A DNA stretch of 40,402 bases from positions 1-40,402 of the IMG/VR virus record IMGVR_UViG_3300006919_000132; one strand, given 5' to 3'. Each line of letters starts with the position of its first letter. Positions within the stretch are counted from its first letter, which is position 1. The position numbers and the translations under genes are program-made. Positions 1 to 6,226 of the stretch are shown piece by piece. This DNA is from a virus. Under the pieces are notes generated by a model. It made no database searches and was not told the origin of the DNA. It saw nothing but the letters and a program-made list of their open reading frames with translations.

Positions 1-948
1 AACGACAAAGACTGGGGAACTAATCCTTGTTGTGAGATAGCACTAAGGCCGTTTCAGTTTTGTAACCTTTGTGAAGTTAATGTATCTGATATTGAAGATC
101 AAGAAGATTTTAATAACAGAGTTAAAGCTGCAGCGTTTATTGGAACGTTACAAGCAGCGTATACCGACTTCCACTATCTTAGAGAAATATGGAAAGAAAC
201 AACAGAGAAAGACGCTCTTATAGGTGTGTCAATGACAGGAATAGGGAGTGCCGCTGTGCTCCAAATGGATATGAAGGAAGCTGCAAATATCGTGACAAAA
301 GAAAACGCGCGAGTAGCGAAGATCTTAGGGATTAAGTCTTCAGCCAGATGCACAACCGTAAAACCTGCAGGGACGACATCTCTGGTCCTCGGAACGTCTT
401 CGGGTATTCATGCATGGCATAATGATTATTATGTCCGTAGGATGCGCGTAGGAAAGAACGAGGCTATATATACATATTTGTCTAACCAACATCCTGAGCT
501 TATTGAAGATGAATACTTCAGGCCACACGATACAGCGGTGATATCTGTACCGCAAAAAGCTCCGGCTAAATCAATACTTAGAACTGAATCACCGTTTGAT
601 ACTCTTGAAAGAGTTAAGCGTGTGTCACAAGAGTGGATTAAGCCTGGTCATAGACGTGGTAGCAATACACATAATGTATCAGCTACAATATCTTTGAAAA
701 AAGATGAGTGGGAAAAAGCAGGTGAGTGGATGTGGAGTAATAGAGATTATTACAATGGGTTGTCAGTGTTACCATACGATGGTGGTACTTACACACAAGC
801 TCCGTTTGAAGATATTACGGAGGATAAATATAACGAAATGTCTAAAGTATTATCTGACGTCGATTTAACGAAAGTAACAGAGACAGATGATAACACAGAT
901 CTATCAGGCGAGCTTGCTTGTGCTGGTGGTAGCTGTGAAGTTGTTTAA
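1..948 (+). CDS. nrdJ: Adenosylcobalamin-dependent (class II) ribonucleotide reductase, 3' part
   Basis: The frame is open from base 1, so the gene starts upstream; 315 codons are visible. The product would reduce ribonucleotides to deoxyribonucleotides for phage DNA synthesis, in the cytoplasm. The first codons read NPCCEIALRPFQFCNL, which fits the NPCxE active site of monomeric class II enzymes: the asparagine, thiyl-radical cysteine (codon 10), glutamate (codon 12) and redox cysteine (codon 21) have the spacing of N406, C408, E410 and C419 in the Lactobacillus enzyme. A KPAGTTSLVLGTSSGIH stretch further on is typical of the reductase barrel. The C-terminus ends in CAGGSC, a CxxxxC pair like the swinging-arm cysteines that re-reduce the active site. 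An extra cysteine follows the thiyl cysteine. The histone-like gene starts 17 bases downstream. Family is clear; class II monomeric type is likely from the motif spacing. Confidence 0.9.
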   Translation, partial: NDKDWGTNPCCEIALRPFQFCNLCEVNVSDIEDQEDFNNRVKAAAFIGTLQAAYTDFHYLREIWKETTEKDALIGVSMTGIGSAAVLQMDMKEAANIVTKENARVAKILGIKSSARCTTVKPAGTTSLVLGTSSGIHAWHNDYYVRRMRVGKNEAIYTYLSNQHPELIEDEYFRPHDTAVISVPQKAPAKSILRTESPFDTLERVKRVSQEWIKPGHRRGSNTHNVSATISLKKDEWEKAGEWMWSNRDYYNGLSVLPYDGGTYTQAPFEDITEDKYNEMSKVLSDVDLTKVTETDDNTDLSGELACAGGSCEVV

Positions 949-965
949 TTTAATAAAATGTAAAT

Positions 966-1145
966 ATGAATTTAGAAGAATTATTAGACACTATGCAAGA
1001 TGAAATGCACAGTGCTCATGAGGAAATAGAAAAGTTTATGAAAGGAAATAAATCAGCAGGAACTAGAGCCAGAAAGAGTATGCAGACGATTAAAGAGGCT
1101 GCTCAAAATGTGAGAACAACAATTCAGACTATTAAAAATAGTTAA
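966..1145 (+). CDS. Histone H1-like (Hc1-type) DNA-binding mini-protein
   Basis: This short gene encodes 59 residues beginning MNLEELLDTMQDEMH. The middle reads FMKGNKSAGTRARKSMQTIK (residues 24-43), which matches the pattern FxKGNKxAGTRxRKxxQxIK of the small Hc1 family common in Bacteroidetes. Those proteins are helical, lysine/arginine-rich and thought to bind DNA non-specifically. It follows the reductase by 17 bases on the same strand and ends just before a strong hairpin terminator, so it is probably the last gene of that transcript. No Shine-Dalgarno sequence is visible; an ATG-TAA minimal pair sits just upstream at 958-963. It could compact phage DNA or alter the host nucleoid; which one cannot be told from sequence. 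Recognition rests on the motif alone. Confidence 0.8.
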   Translation: MNLEELLDTMQDEMHSAHEEIEKFMKGNKSAGTRARKSMQTIKEAAQNVRTTIQTIKNS

Positions 1146-1150
1146 ATAAT

Positions 1151-1175
1151 AAAGGGGCTTCGGCCCCTTTTTTTT
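1151..1175. terminator. UUCG-capped hairpin terminator between convergent transcripts
   Basis: An 8-bp perfect stem, AAAGGGGC and GCCCCTTT, closes a TTCG tetraloop (1151-1170) and is followed on the + strand by five further T, making a T run of eight. This is a classic intrinsic terminator for the reductase/histone transcript. In the opposite direction the stem is followed by a weaker ATTATTT tract, so it may also stop the long - strand transcript, whose last small frame ends at 1174. Confidence 0.92.
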
Positions 1176-1245
1176 ATTTCATTACTATTTTAAAAATTAC
1201 TAAACCAACTATTGCAGCGGTAGTACATATAGGGCAAGGGCACAT
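1174..1245 (-). CDS. Possible 23-residue CPCPIC membrane peptide
   Basis: A tiny frame encodes MCPCPICTTAAIVGLVIFKI followed by VMK. It has a CPCPIC cluster at residues 2-7, a short hydrophobic segment (about 9-20) and a basic end, like a very small membrane-anchored metal-binding peptide. It starts two bases after the stop of the upstream gene, in keeping with the tight packing of this operon, and its stop codon abuts the terminator hairpin. No Shine-Dalgarno sequence is seen. At this length chance is a real alternative; the support is packing, composition and a similar Cys cluster in the mini-protein at 8847-9026. Function unknown. Confidence 0.4.
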   Translation of the reverse strand: MCPCPICTTAAIVGLVIFKIVMK

Positions 1246-1247
1246 AA

Positions 1248-1523
1248 TTAACATCTCCATCTTCTTCTAGCTGCTTTACCTCTTTTACTTTTCCAACTTC
1301 GCGATCTAGCACAAAAAGATTTTCTACGTTTAGCAGCTTTACTACCCGGCTTAACCTTACCAGTAACTGGCGCTGATAAAGTGCTACCTGGGTTTTCTTT
1401 TTTATAAGCTCTTCTTCCAGCTTCAGTCATACCAGCGCCTTCGTCTGCATGTAAGAAGTGTCTACCTTTACCTCTAGTAGTTTTCCTTAATTTTAAAAAT
1501 GGATTATTGCCTTGTGTAAACAT
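1248..1523 (-). CDS. Small very basic protein, DUF6321-like
   Basis: 91 residues, rich in Lys and Arg. The middle runs GMTEAGRRAYKKENPGSTLSA (31-51, shown here with its first residue), followed by KAAKRRKSFCARSRSW (62-77), and the protein ends RRRWRC. From memory this resembles the DUF6321-type proteins of marine phages and some large DNA viruses, where 'ENPGS.L.APV' precedes 'RRxSFCAR'. No enzyme motif is visible. It is one of several consecutive basic proteins at the end of the late transcript and begins one base before the stop of its upstream neighbour. Its N-terminus shares an NPF triplet at residues 7-9 with that neighbour. DNA or RNA binding, perhaps in the virion, is a guess from charge. 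Confidence 0.75.
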   Translation of the reverse strand: MFTQGNNPFLKLRKTTRGKGRHFLHADEGAGMTEAGRRAYKKENPGSTLSAPVTGKVKPGSKAAKRRKSFCARSRSWKSKRGKAARRRWRC

Positions 1524-1802
1524 CTATTTTTCTCCGCATTTTTTAGAGGGATCATTAACTTGCCTCCAATCTTCTTTTCTAAACCAGTCTCTTAATGTAG
1601 CTCCTTTTTTACGAGCACCTTTAACATTTGTTTTAGAAGATCGTTTATACCTACCTGCTTTACCAGATTTTTTCTTAGCACGAACAAGTCTGTCTCGTTC
1701 AGACTTGCTCATACTACGTATCTTAGCAGCAGGCAAACAAGTTTTAGTTGTGCCTCCTCCTTTTTGTTTTTTAAAAGGATTACCCTCTTGATTAAAAGCC
1801 AT
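1524..1802 (-). CDS. Small very basic phage protein with WFRKEDW motif
   Basis: 92 residues. A GGGTTKTCLPAAKIRSMSKS stretch (15-34) is followed by a Lys/Arg-rich segment with SSKTNVKGARKKGATLRDWF (55-74) and a C-terminal RKEDWRQV...KKCGEK. These patterns recall small basic proteins of marine phages related to the DUF6321 group, recalled rather than searched. Two cysteines (22 and 89) lie near the two ends. The start overlaps the stop of the MKMKK-repeat gene by one base (TAATG arrangement), so translation is probably coupled. No catalytic motif is seen; a nucleic-acid-binding or virion role is inferred from charge and context. Confidence 0.75.
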   Translation of the reverse strand: MAFNQEGNPFKKQKGGGTTKTCLPAAKIRSMSKSERDRLVRAKKKSGKAGRYKRSSKTNVKGARKKGATLRDWFRKEDWRQVNDPSKKCGEK

Positions 1803-2002
1803 TACTTTTTCTTACCCATCATTTTCATGACAGTGTTCATTTGGCTTTTAGTTAGCTTCAACATTACTGAATCTTCTTTTTTCATCTTCATAGCTGCGCC
1901 TTTTTTCATTTTCATTGCAGCACCTTTTTTCATTTTCATGCCTGATTCTTTTTTCATTTTCATTGATGAAGCTTTCTTCATCTTCATTGGACCTTTTTTC
2001 AT
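1802..2002 (-). CDS. Met/Lys octad-repeat protein (MKMKKxxx)
   Basis: 66 residues, of which 23 are Lys and 16 are Met. Residues 6-45 are five consecutive octads of form MKMKKxxx with variable tails ASS, ESG, GAA, GAA and EDS; the remainder is LKLTKSQMNTVMKMMGKKK. The repeat suggests a positively charged helix or an extended nucleic-acid-binding tail. It is not a known enzyme. It lies inside the basic-protein cluster, with one-base spacing or overlap to both neighbours, which supports a real translated gene rather than low-complexity noise. Reading frame and start are fixed by the flanking genes. A role in DNA condensation is inference. Confidence 0.72.
   Translation of the reverse strand: MKKGPMKMKKASSMKMKKESGMKMKKGAAMKMKKGAAMKMKKEDSVMLKLTKSQMNTVMKMMGKKK
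1868..1987 (-). repeat. 24-bp coding tandem repeat
   Basis: Five imperfect 24-bp units encode the MKMKKxxx octads of the surrounding gene. The Met-Lys part is nearly constant while the last nine bases of each unit vary. In-frame units of exactly three-base multiples suggest growth by slippage or unequal recombination without frame loss, so copy number may vary between relatives. Confidence 0.85.
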
Positions 2003-2003
2003 T

Positions 2004-2546
2004 TTATATTTTGTTTTTAATATGGTTATACATTTCGTTACCTAGTTTAATGCCCATTTTACTGTCTGATATATAGTGGGCTTTTGCTATATTTCTACTA
2101 TCAGATATATTTTTACCTGCTTTTTTAAATTCATTAGCAGCAGAAGGATATTTGTCAGCTAAAACATTAGCAATTAAAATACCTTGAGTTGAGTGGCCAG
2201 AAGGATATGAAGGAGTTTTCATAGACTTCATCTCGTAGTCTTTCATTTTTATGTTTACTTTTGCAGCTATAACTTTAGGTCTTGGCCTTTTAAAATAGTT
2301 TTTTAACTTCATAATTATAGGAGCAGACTTATCTATTAAGTCTTTAACTAACGACTCATCATAATTAGTTACGTTATTCTTGTTAGCCACGTCTTTAAAA
2401 GTTTTTTCTATGTTATCAAACTTTTTAACTTTATTTATATTCATAGGAGTATTCTCTAACTGCTTAATCTCTTGCATTGTGGTAAAAGAACCATCAGCAG
2501 GAGGCTTCATACTTTTAAATTTATCTATGTTAAAGTTATCAAACAT
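2004..2546 (-). CDS. PAP2-family phosphatase (soluble acid-phosphatase type)
   Basis: 180 residues with all three PAP2 signature motifs: K80-x6-R87-P88, P115-S-G-H118, and S150-R151-x5-H157-x3-D161. The histidines at 118 and 157 would be the acid and the nucleophile. The family removes phosphate from lipids, nucleotides or other small phosphomonoesters. Unlike the membrane lipid phosphatases, no transmembrane segment or signal peptide is visible, so it is probably soluble, closer to class A acid phosphatases or haloperoxidases. Its start overlaps the stop of the upstream gene by 8 bases (ATGTTTGA). It sits within the basic-protein cluster near the end of the late transcript. The substrate cannot be told. 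Confidence 0.87.
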   Translation of the reverse strand: MFDNFNIDKFKSMKPPADGSFTTMQEIKQLENTPMNINKVKKFDNIEKTFKDVANKNNVTNYDESLVKDLIDKSAPIIMKLKNYFKRPRPKVIAAKVNIKMKDYEMKSMKTPSYPSGHSTQGILIANVLADKYPSAANEFKKAGKNISDSRNIAKAHYISDSKMGIKLGNEMYNHIKNKI

Positions 2547-2994
2547 TTTTTCTTTGTGCTTTTAATTTTTTCTTAGCAGCTTTAGCTAGCCTCGCTTGCT
2601 CCATTTTACCCATAACTCTAGCTCTCTGCTCTAGCACTGTTAGTATTTGTATTTTCCTAGCGTAAGGTTTATTTATTCTTATTACCTTGGCTATAGTTTT
2701 TCTAGCGTCAGCTACTGTAGCAAACTTAATACTAACAGTATCTTTAGGATTTTCATCTGTATATAATCTCCTACCACTACCTTTAGGCTTTTTACCCGTA
2801 CCTACTTTAGGATCTTTTTTAAGTGGAGATTTAGGTCTGTTTGTTTGCATATTAATAAACCAATTACATAATTGTTTGTCTCTTGGTGTAGCATCAGGTC
2901 TAGCTTTTAATTTTTTACACTTGTCAATTGTAACATCACCACCATAAATTTTATTTATTCTAGCCTTTAATACACCTCTATAAGCTTTAGCCAT
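2539..2994 (-). CDS. Basic protein with DUF5824-like domain
   Basis: 151 residues, Lys/Arg-rich. The second half contains NPKDTVSIKFATVADARKTI (about 83-102) followed by predicted helices with ARKIQILTVLEQRARVMGKM (111-130). From memory this resembles the DUF5824 domain found in marine phages and nucleocytoplasmic large DNA viruses; no search was done. The first half has CKKLKARPDATPRDKQLCNW with two cysteines and a proline-rich linker. It overlaps both neighbours by 8 bases (ATGNNTAA/ATGNNTGA type), consistent with translational coupling. No active-site motif is apparent. A virion or nucleic-acid role is only inferred from charge and neighbourhood. Confidence 0.72.
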   Translation of the reverse strand: MAKAYRGVLKARINKIYGGDVTIDKCKKLKARPDATPRDKQLCNWFINMQTNRPKSPLKKDPKVGTGKKPKGSGRRLYTDENPKDTVSIKFATVADARKTIAKVIRINKPYARKIQILTVLEQRARVMGKMEQARLAKAAKKKLKAQRKNV

Positions 2995-3271
2995 CTTTCT
3001 TTTTACCTAAACGTTTTCTAACTATGTTCATAACAGTTTTCATTTTACGAGCGTAGCTAGGATTTTTACCTCTATTAAAAACGTACTGTTGGTTTAAGCT
3101 ACTTATTATTCTAGACAAATTACCTCTTCTAGTTTTAATAAGCCATGATGCCAAAGCTGGTGGTGATAGTTCTTTAAACTTACCTTTAGCATCAGGCGCA
3201 TCTGAGTCGTTCCACGTGATAGACTTAGATGTTTTCTTTTTTTTATTAGGAGTAGCTCTATATAATGCCAT
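2987..3271 (-). CDS. Small basic protein of unknown function
   Basis: 94 residues. I do not recognise the family. The N-terminus has a KKKKTSK cluster, followed by an acidic patch (NDSDAPDAKGK), then a compact predicted helical part, ELSPPALASWLIKTRRGNLS (34-53), and a basic helical tail ending KRLGKKKDG. It overlaps the upstream gene by one base and the downstream gene by 8 bases, so it belongs to the same coupled string. High charge and small size match its neighbours, which suggests a common role, possibly DNA binding in the virion. Confidence 0.68.
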   Translation of the reverse strand: MALYRATPNKKKKTSKSITWNDSDAPDAKGKFKELSPPALASWLIKTRRGNLSRIISSLNQQYVFNRGKNPSYARKMKTVMNIVRKRLGKKKDG

Positions 3272-3591
3272 TACTTTCTTTTTAAATACTTACGAGGATT
3301 ACGAGTACATCTAACACCCCAGCCAGAAGCATAAGCACTTGGCCATACTTTAAACTTACGCTTAGCTGCTGCTTTACAAGGCCCACTAATTTTAGTTCTT
3401 TTTATTTTAGGTAATGCAGAGTTTATTTTTTTAGCTTGACCAGCGTGAGTATTGCTAGCTTTTTCTAGTTGCTTAGATACTTCTTTTAGTGCTTGTACAT
3501 TTACTTTTTTAAAACCTCTACCTATACCACCAGCTCTACGTCTACCACAAGCGGTTTTAGGTATACGATTATTTCTTTGTATATAAGCCAT
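3271..3591 (-). CDS. Basic protein with KVWPSAYASG motif (DUF5872-like)
   Basis: 106 residues. The C-terminal third holds KRKFKVWPSAYASGWGVRC (78-95, one residue longer at the start), a pattern I associate with DUF5872-type proteins of marine phages and giant viruses. Before it, VQALKEVSKQLEKASNTHAG (32-51) looks like a coiled helical segment. The N-terminus carries a short CGRRRAGG basic patch. Start overlaps the stop of the 55-residue gene by one base. Function is unknown. In giant viruses such proteins are often virion components, which would fit the late position here, but that is inference. Confidence 0.74.
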   Translation of the reverse strand: MAYIQRNNRIPKTACGRRRAGGIGRGFKKVNVQALKEVSKQLEKASNTHAGQAKKINSALPKIKRTKISGPCKAAAKRKFKVWPSAYASGWGVRCTRNPRKYLKRK

Positions 3592-3758
3592 TAATTTTCC
3601 ACGTTAAAAGTTTCACCATCTACTTTGAAAGTATCTCTACCTTCTTTTCTAGCCGTGGCTAACTCTCCAATAAATTTGTTAGATTTTATAGGTGATATAT
3701 CATTTGGAAAGTTTTTTCTCATTGGTCCTTCCTTACCTGCTTTCATTTTAAATGCCAT
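3591..3758 (-). CDS. 55-residue basic mini-protein
   Basis: A complete frame encodes 55 residues beginning MAFKMKAGKEGPMRKNFPND and ending with TFKVDGETFNVEN. It exactly fills the space between the thioredoxin-fold gene (ends 3761) and the next basic gene (overlap of one base, TAATG), so it is very probably real. The N-terminal half is basic, with a KMK motif reminiscent of the octad-repeat protein; the C-terminal half looks like a short beta hairpin. No known family is recognised. It is the first gene of the basic-protein string. Confidence 0.72.
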   Translation of the reverse strand: MAFKMKAGKEGPMRKNFPNDISPIKSNKFIGELATARKEGRDTFKVDGETFNVEN

Positions 3759-3760
3759 AG

Positions 3761-4150
3761 TTATTGAAATTTATTTAGTATTATAGTATCAATAGAAGTC
3801 TGTATAGTTTTTTTATCAGCTTCTAATTGAAACATAATATTAGCGTTAAACCTTTCTTTTTCTACACCGTTATCGAATACAACAACGGTTGGTACAGCTG
3901 ATATCTTATAGTCAGCTTGTAATTTAGCACAGTGCATTATATCAACTCTATATACGCTACTGTCTTTTAATTTATTTAGCTCTGTAAACTCATTAGCTTT
4001 ATTCCACTCTGCCCAAAATTCTACAACAACTATGTCTTTAGCTATTTTGTCTTTGAAGTTACTTTGATTAATAACTTCTTGAGCTGAACATGTACTTACG
4101 CAGAACACAAAGCACATCATTAAAACATATAGAGCGTTTGTTATATTCAT
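3761..4150 (-). CDS. Exported thioredoxin-fold protein lacking the CXXC active site
   Basis: 129 residues with an N-terminal signal peptide (hydrophobic 5-18, likely cleavage after CSA at 21-23). The rest follows a thioredoxin pattern: VVVEFWAEW at 41-49 and YKISAVPTVVVF at 81-92, including the expected cis-proline P87. The position of the redox pair is W49-N50-K51-A52-N53 instead of WCGPC, so both active cysteines are missing and disulfide chemistry is not expected. It probably works as a binding module in the periplasm. Its ATG overlaps the stop of the upstream gene (ATGA). It closes a run of envelope-directed genes. Fold assignment is fairly strong; role unknown. Confidence 0.8.
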   Translation of the reverse strand: MNITNALYVLMMCFVFCVSTCSAQEVINQSNFKDKIAKDIVVVEFWAEWNKANEFTELNKLKDSSVYRVDIMHCAKLQADYKISAVPTVVVFDNGVEKERFNANIMFQLEADKKTIQTSIDTIILNKFQ

Positions 4151-4491
4151 TTCCTTAATAATTTTATTTCTTCTTTTAATTCATCAAGGTCTTTTATTAG
4201 TTGGTCTATTTGGTTACGAGCCATTTGATCTTTCATATTAAACTCCATACGAGTTGGTGGCCATGTATTAGTAGCAGCTGGGTCACCCATATCTATAGTG
4301 TATGTACCAGTACCTGGTTTAGGTAACTCTAAAGCTTTTTCTACTTTACCTTCTAACTCTGCAAACTTAGAATTAATACTAGCCATTAAGCCAAAATAAG
4401 CAGATATAATTGCAGCAACAGCCACTACTATACTGATTAATGTTTTAATGCTTATTTGAAACTTGCTATCTTCTGATAGTTCTTTACTCAT
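4147..4491 (-). CDS. Single-TM coiled-coil membrane protein (lysis or envelope candidate)
   Basis: 114 residues. One strong transmembrane helix (about 16-39, IKTLISIVVAVAAIISAYFG) follows a short polar N-terminus. A short helix, a Pro/Gly-rich linker with TNTWPPTRMEF and a charged coiled coil (about 85-114, ending LKEEIKLLRK) follow. The architecture fits a signal-anchored protein with a periplasmic coiled coil, as in some inner-membrane spanins or pinholin-like proteins, but no defining motif proves this. It lies four genes after the lysin candidate and between two exported proteins. Start and stop overlap both neighbours (8 and 4 bases). Topology is inferred from hydropathy by eye. Confidence 0.68.
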   Translation of the reverse strand: MSKELSEDSKFQISIKTLISIVVAVAAIISAYFGLMASINSKFAELEGKVEKALELPKPGTGTYTIDMGDPAATNTWPPTRMEFNMKDQMARNQIDQLIKDLDELKEEIKLLRK

Positions 4492-5182
4492 TGTAATATA
4501 ATTTACCGTTTTCTATATATAAACCTTGTCTTTCTCTAATTGCTTGTCCATTAATATTATATATTACACTATTTCGCTTAGATTTATCTATAAGTTCTTC
4601 AATGCTAACATTACAAGGCAAGCCAGTATCACAGTCTATGTACTCAGTAATATATTCTATAAACTCTACATACTCTATTTGTACTATAGTATCGTAAACA
4701 AATACGTCAACATACTCAATAACGTCAACAAATAAAGTGTCTAAAATATCTTCATATACTGTTACTGTATCAGTGATATAAATATACTCAGGCACAAGTA
4801 CTTCTACTTCTACAGTGTCAATTATAATTTCGTATATGTATTCTGGTATAGTATCAAATATAGTCTCGTATTGTACAACATCTACATAAACTGTATCACA
4901 AGGTGGTGGTCCAATAGGCCCGCAATCTTCTATTAAAGTTGGCACAGCTTCAGCTTCATCAGAACCATCTACACAGTCTTCCCACCCGTCATTTAAATAA
5001 AATAAATCTGGGCCGTTAGGTACACAACCATTAGGAGAATACTGTGTCCAGTTTGCTGGATCATCACCACAATAAAAACCATTTTGCTCTGCGCATGCAA
5101 TGCATAATTCTTGAAAGTCTAGTTCTTGCGCGCTAGCAAACGAGCTAATAAACGCAAATAAAATTATAATGTATTTTTTCAT
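4484..5182 (-). CDS. Secreted repeat protein with LDLa-like loop and T9SS-like C-terminus
   Basis: 232 residues. A clear signal peptide (1-18, cleavage near ASA-QE) leads into a Cys-rich domain. Residues 64-76 (NDGWEDCVDGSDE) look like the calcium-binding loop of an LDL-receptor class A repeat, though the full six-cysteine pattern is not met. Residues about 95-184 are alternating hydrophobic/acidic beta-strand repeats with recurring DTV, EYIY and EYVDV units, flanked by cysteines. The end, VIYNINGQAIRERQGLYIEN (206-225), resembles the last strands of a type IX secretion (T9SS) type A sorting domain, but is short. This suggests display on the outer surface of a Bacteroidetes host cell. A virion-borne adhesin is the alternative. 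It lies directly after the outer-membrane barrel gene. Confidence 0.72.
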   Translation of the reverse strand: MKKYIIILFAFISSFASAQELDFQELCIACAEQNGFYCGDDPANWTQYSPNGCVPNGPDLFYLNDGWEDCVDGSDEAEAVPTLIEDCGPIGPPPCDTVYVDVVQYETIFDTIPEYIYEIIIDTVEVEVLVPEYIYITDTVTVYEDILDTLFVDVIEYVDVFVYDTIVQIEYVEFIEYITEYIDCDTGLPCNVSIEELIDKSKRNSVIYNINGQAIRERQGLYIENGKLYYNE

Positions 5183-5184
5183 AA

Positions 5185-6225
5185 TTAAAATATTAAATAG
5201 TTAAACCCGAATTTAATTTCAAATATTTCTTTGCCCCAGTATTTCATGTGTATACCTTCAACAAACAAACCTAGGTTTTTAGTAACCCTAGTGCCAAGCA
5301 CAACTCCAGCATCCCACTCAGCAGTGCTATCTTTATATTCGTACGAATAATCATCTAGCCCGTAATGATATGGCAAGAAATTATACCACGTATGCAGCCA
5401 AAATTTAGGCGTGTACTTATAATATGCTACACCTAGCACTGCACTTATTTCTTTTTGTAAACCTAACTTTTCTAGTTCACGCTCGTTATATCTAGCCACA
5501 GCGTCACCAAAGTAGTGGTTGAAGAACTCGTCATTAGAGGTAGCAACTAATACCGAGTCTTCACCACTAACGTCATACCAGTTTTGGTCTATGTAAAAAC
5601 CTTGAATCCAAGGCTGAGGCACATAACCAAAGTCTTCTGCTAAATCTTGGAATGTACTTTCACCTGGTACCCAAAAATCTTCTATAGGATTTATACCATA
5701 AGCCGGGTGTATTCTACCTACAACACCAACCGTAAAATCCCAATTACCTTTGTTGATTCTATATCTAATATCTGTAGATATGTATCTTAAATCTACCCGC
5801 TCGTTGTCTGTGTATTGAATTTTAGTAACGAACTTATTACCGAGATACCGTAACCAAAAATTTTGGTCATTAAACTTTTCACCGCGATTACGTACAAAAG
5901 AGTAATTAAACAAATACTCCCAACCGTTAGCGTTGCCAATAGTAACGTTGTCTGCAACAGCTCTTTCAGTACCATAATACCACGTCTTAACTTTATATTC
6001 ATAATCAAACCTTGCTATTTTTCGCAAGCCAATTGTTAAGTTGTAATCGTAAGGATTGACTTGCGTAATATCCTCATAACCTTTTGATACTGCTTTATAA
6101 TCTTCACCTTCAACAAACGACGTGTTCATAGACATCGATGTGTAGAAAGTCGAATACTTAAAGAAGTCTTTTATCTGAGCTGTACAAATAGTACTAATCA
6201 GAAATAATAATAATAGTTTTTTCAT
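5185..6225 (-). CDS. Predicted outer-membrane beta-barrel protein
   Basis: 346 residues with a signal peptide (MKKLLLLFLISTICTAQ). The mature part is rich in alternating aromatic/polar strands, such as WDFTVGVVGRIHP, KFWLHTWYNF and the final IFEIKFGFNYLIF, and ends in phenylalanine, the usual BAM recognition signal for barrels. Tyr, Trp and Phe are abundant, as in membrane-facing girdles. No catalytic motif is seen. A phage-encoded barrel made late in infection could block receptors against superinfection or help lysis; no sequence feature decides. It follows the lysin candidate by one base and precedes the T9SS-like protein by two. No family name is recognised. Confidence 0.75.
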   Translation of the reverse strand: MKKLLLLFLISTICTAQIKDFFKYSTFYTSMSMNTSFVEGEDYKAVSKGYEDITQVNPYDYNLTIGLRKIARFDYEYKVKTWYYGTERAVADNVTIGNANGWEYLFNYSFVRNRGEKFNDQNFWLRYLGNKFVTKIQYTDNERVDLRYISTDIRYRINKGNWDFTVGVVGRIHPAYGINPIEDFWVPGESTFQDLAEDFGYVPQPWIQGFYIDQNWYDVSGEDSVLVATSNDEFFNHYFGDAVARYNERELEKLGLQKEISAVLGVAYYKYTPKFWLHTWYNFLPYHYGLDDYSYEYKDSTAEWDAGVVLGTRVTKNLGLFVEGIHMKYWGKEIFEIKFGFNYLIF

Positions 6226-6226
6226 T

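Noticed and set aside
1868-1987. CRISPR-like repeat array
   Set aside because: Units are contiguous 24-bp in-frame coding repeats without unique spacers.
4053-4090. Lipoprotein signal in the exported thioredoxin-fold protein (VSTC)
   Set aside because: The residues before the cysteine do not fit a good lipobox, and a normal CSA|Q cleavage site follows.
4950-5000. A genuine LDL-receptor class A domain
   Set aside because: Only the acidic calcium-type loop is present; the six-cysteine spacing is not met, so it is described as LDLa-like only.
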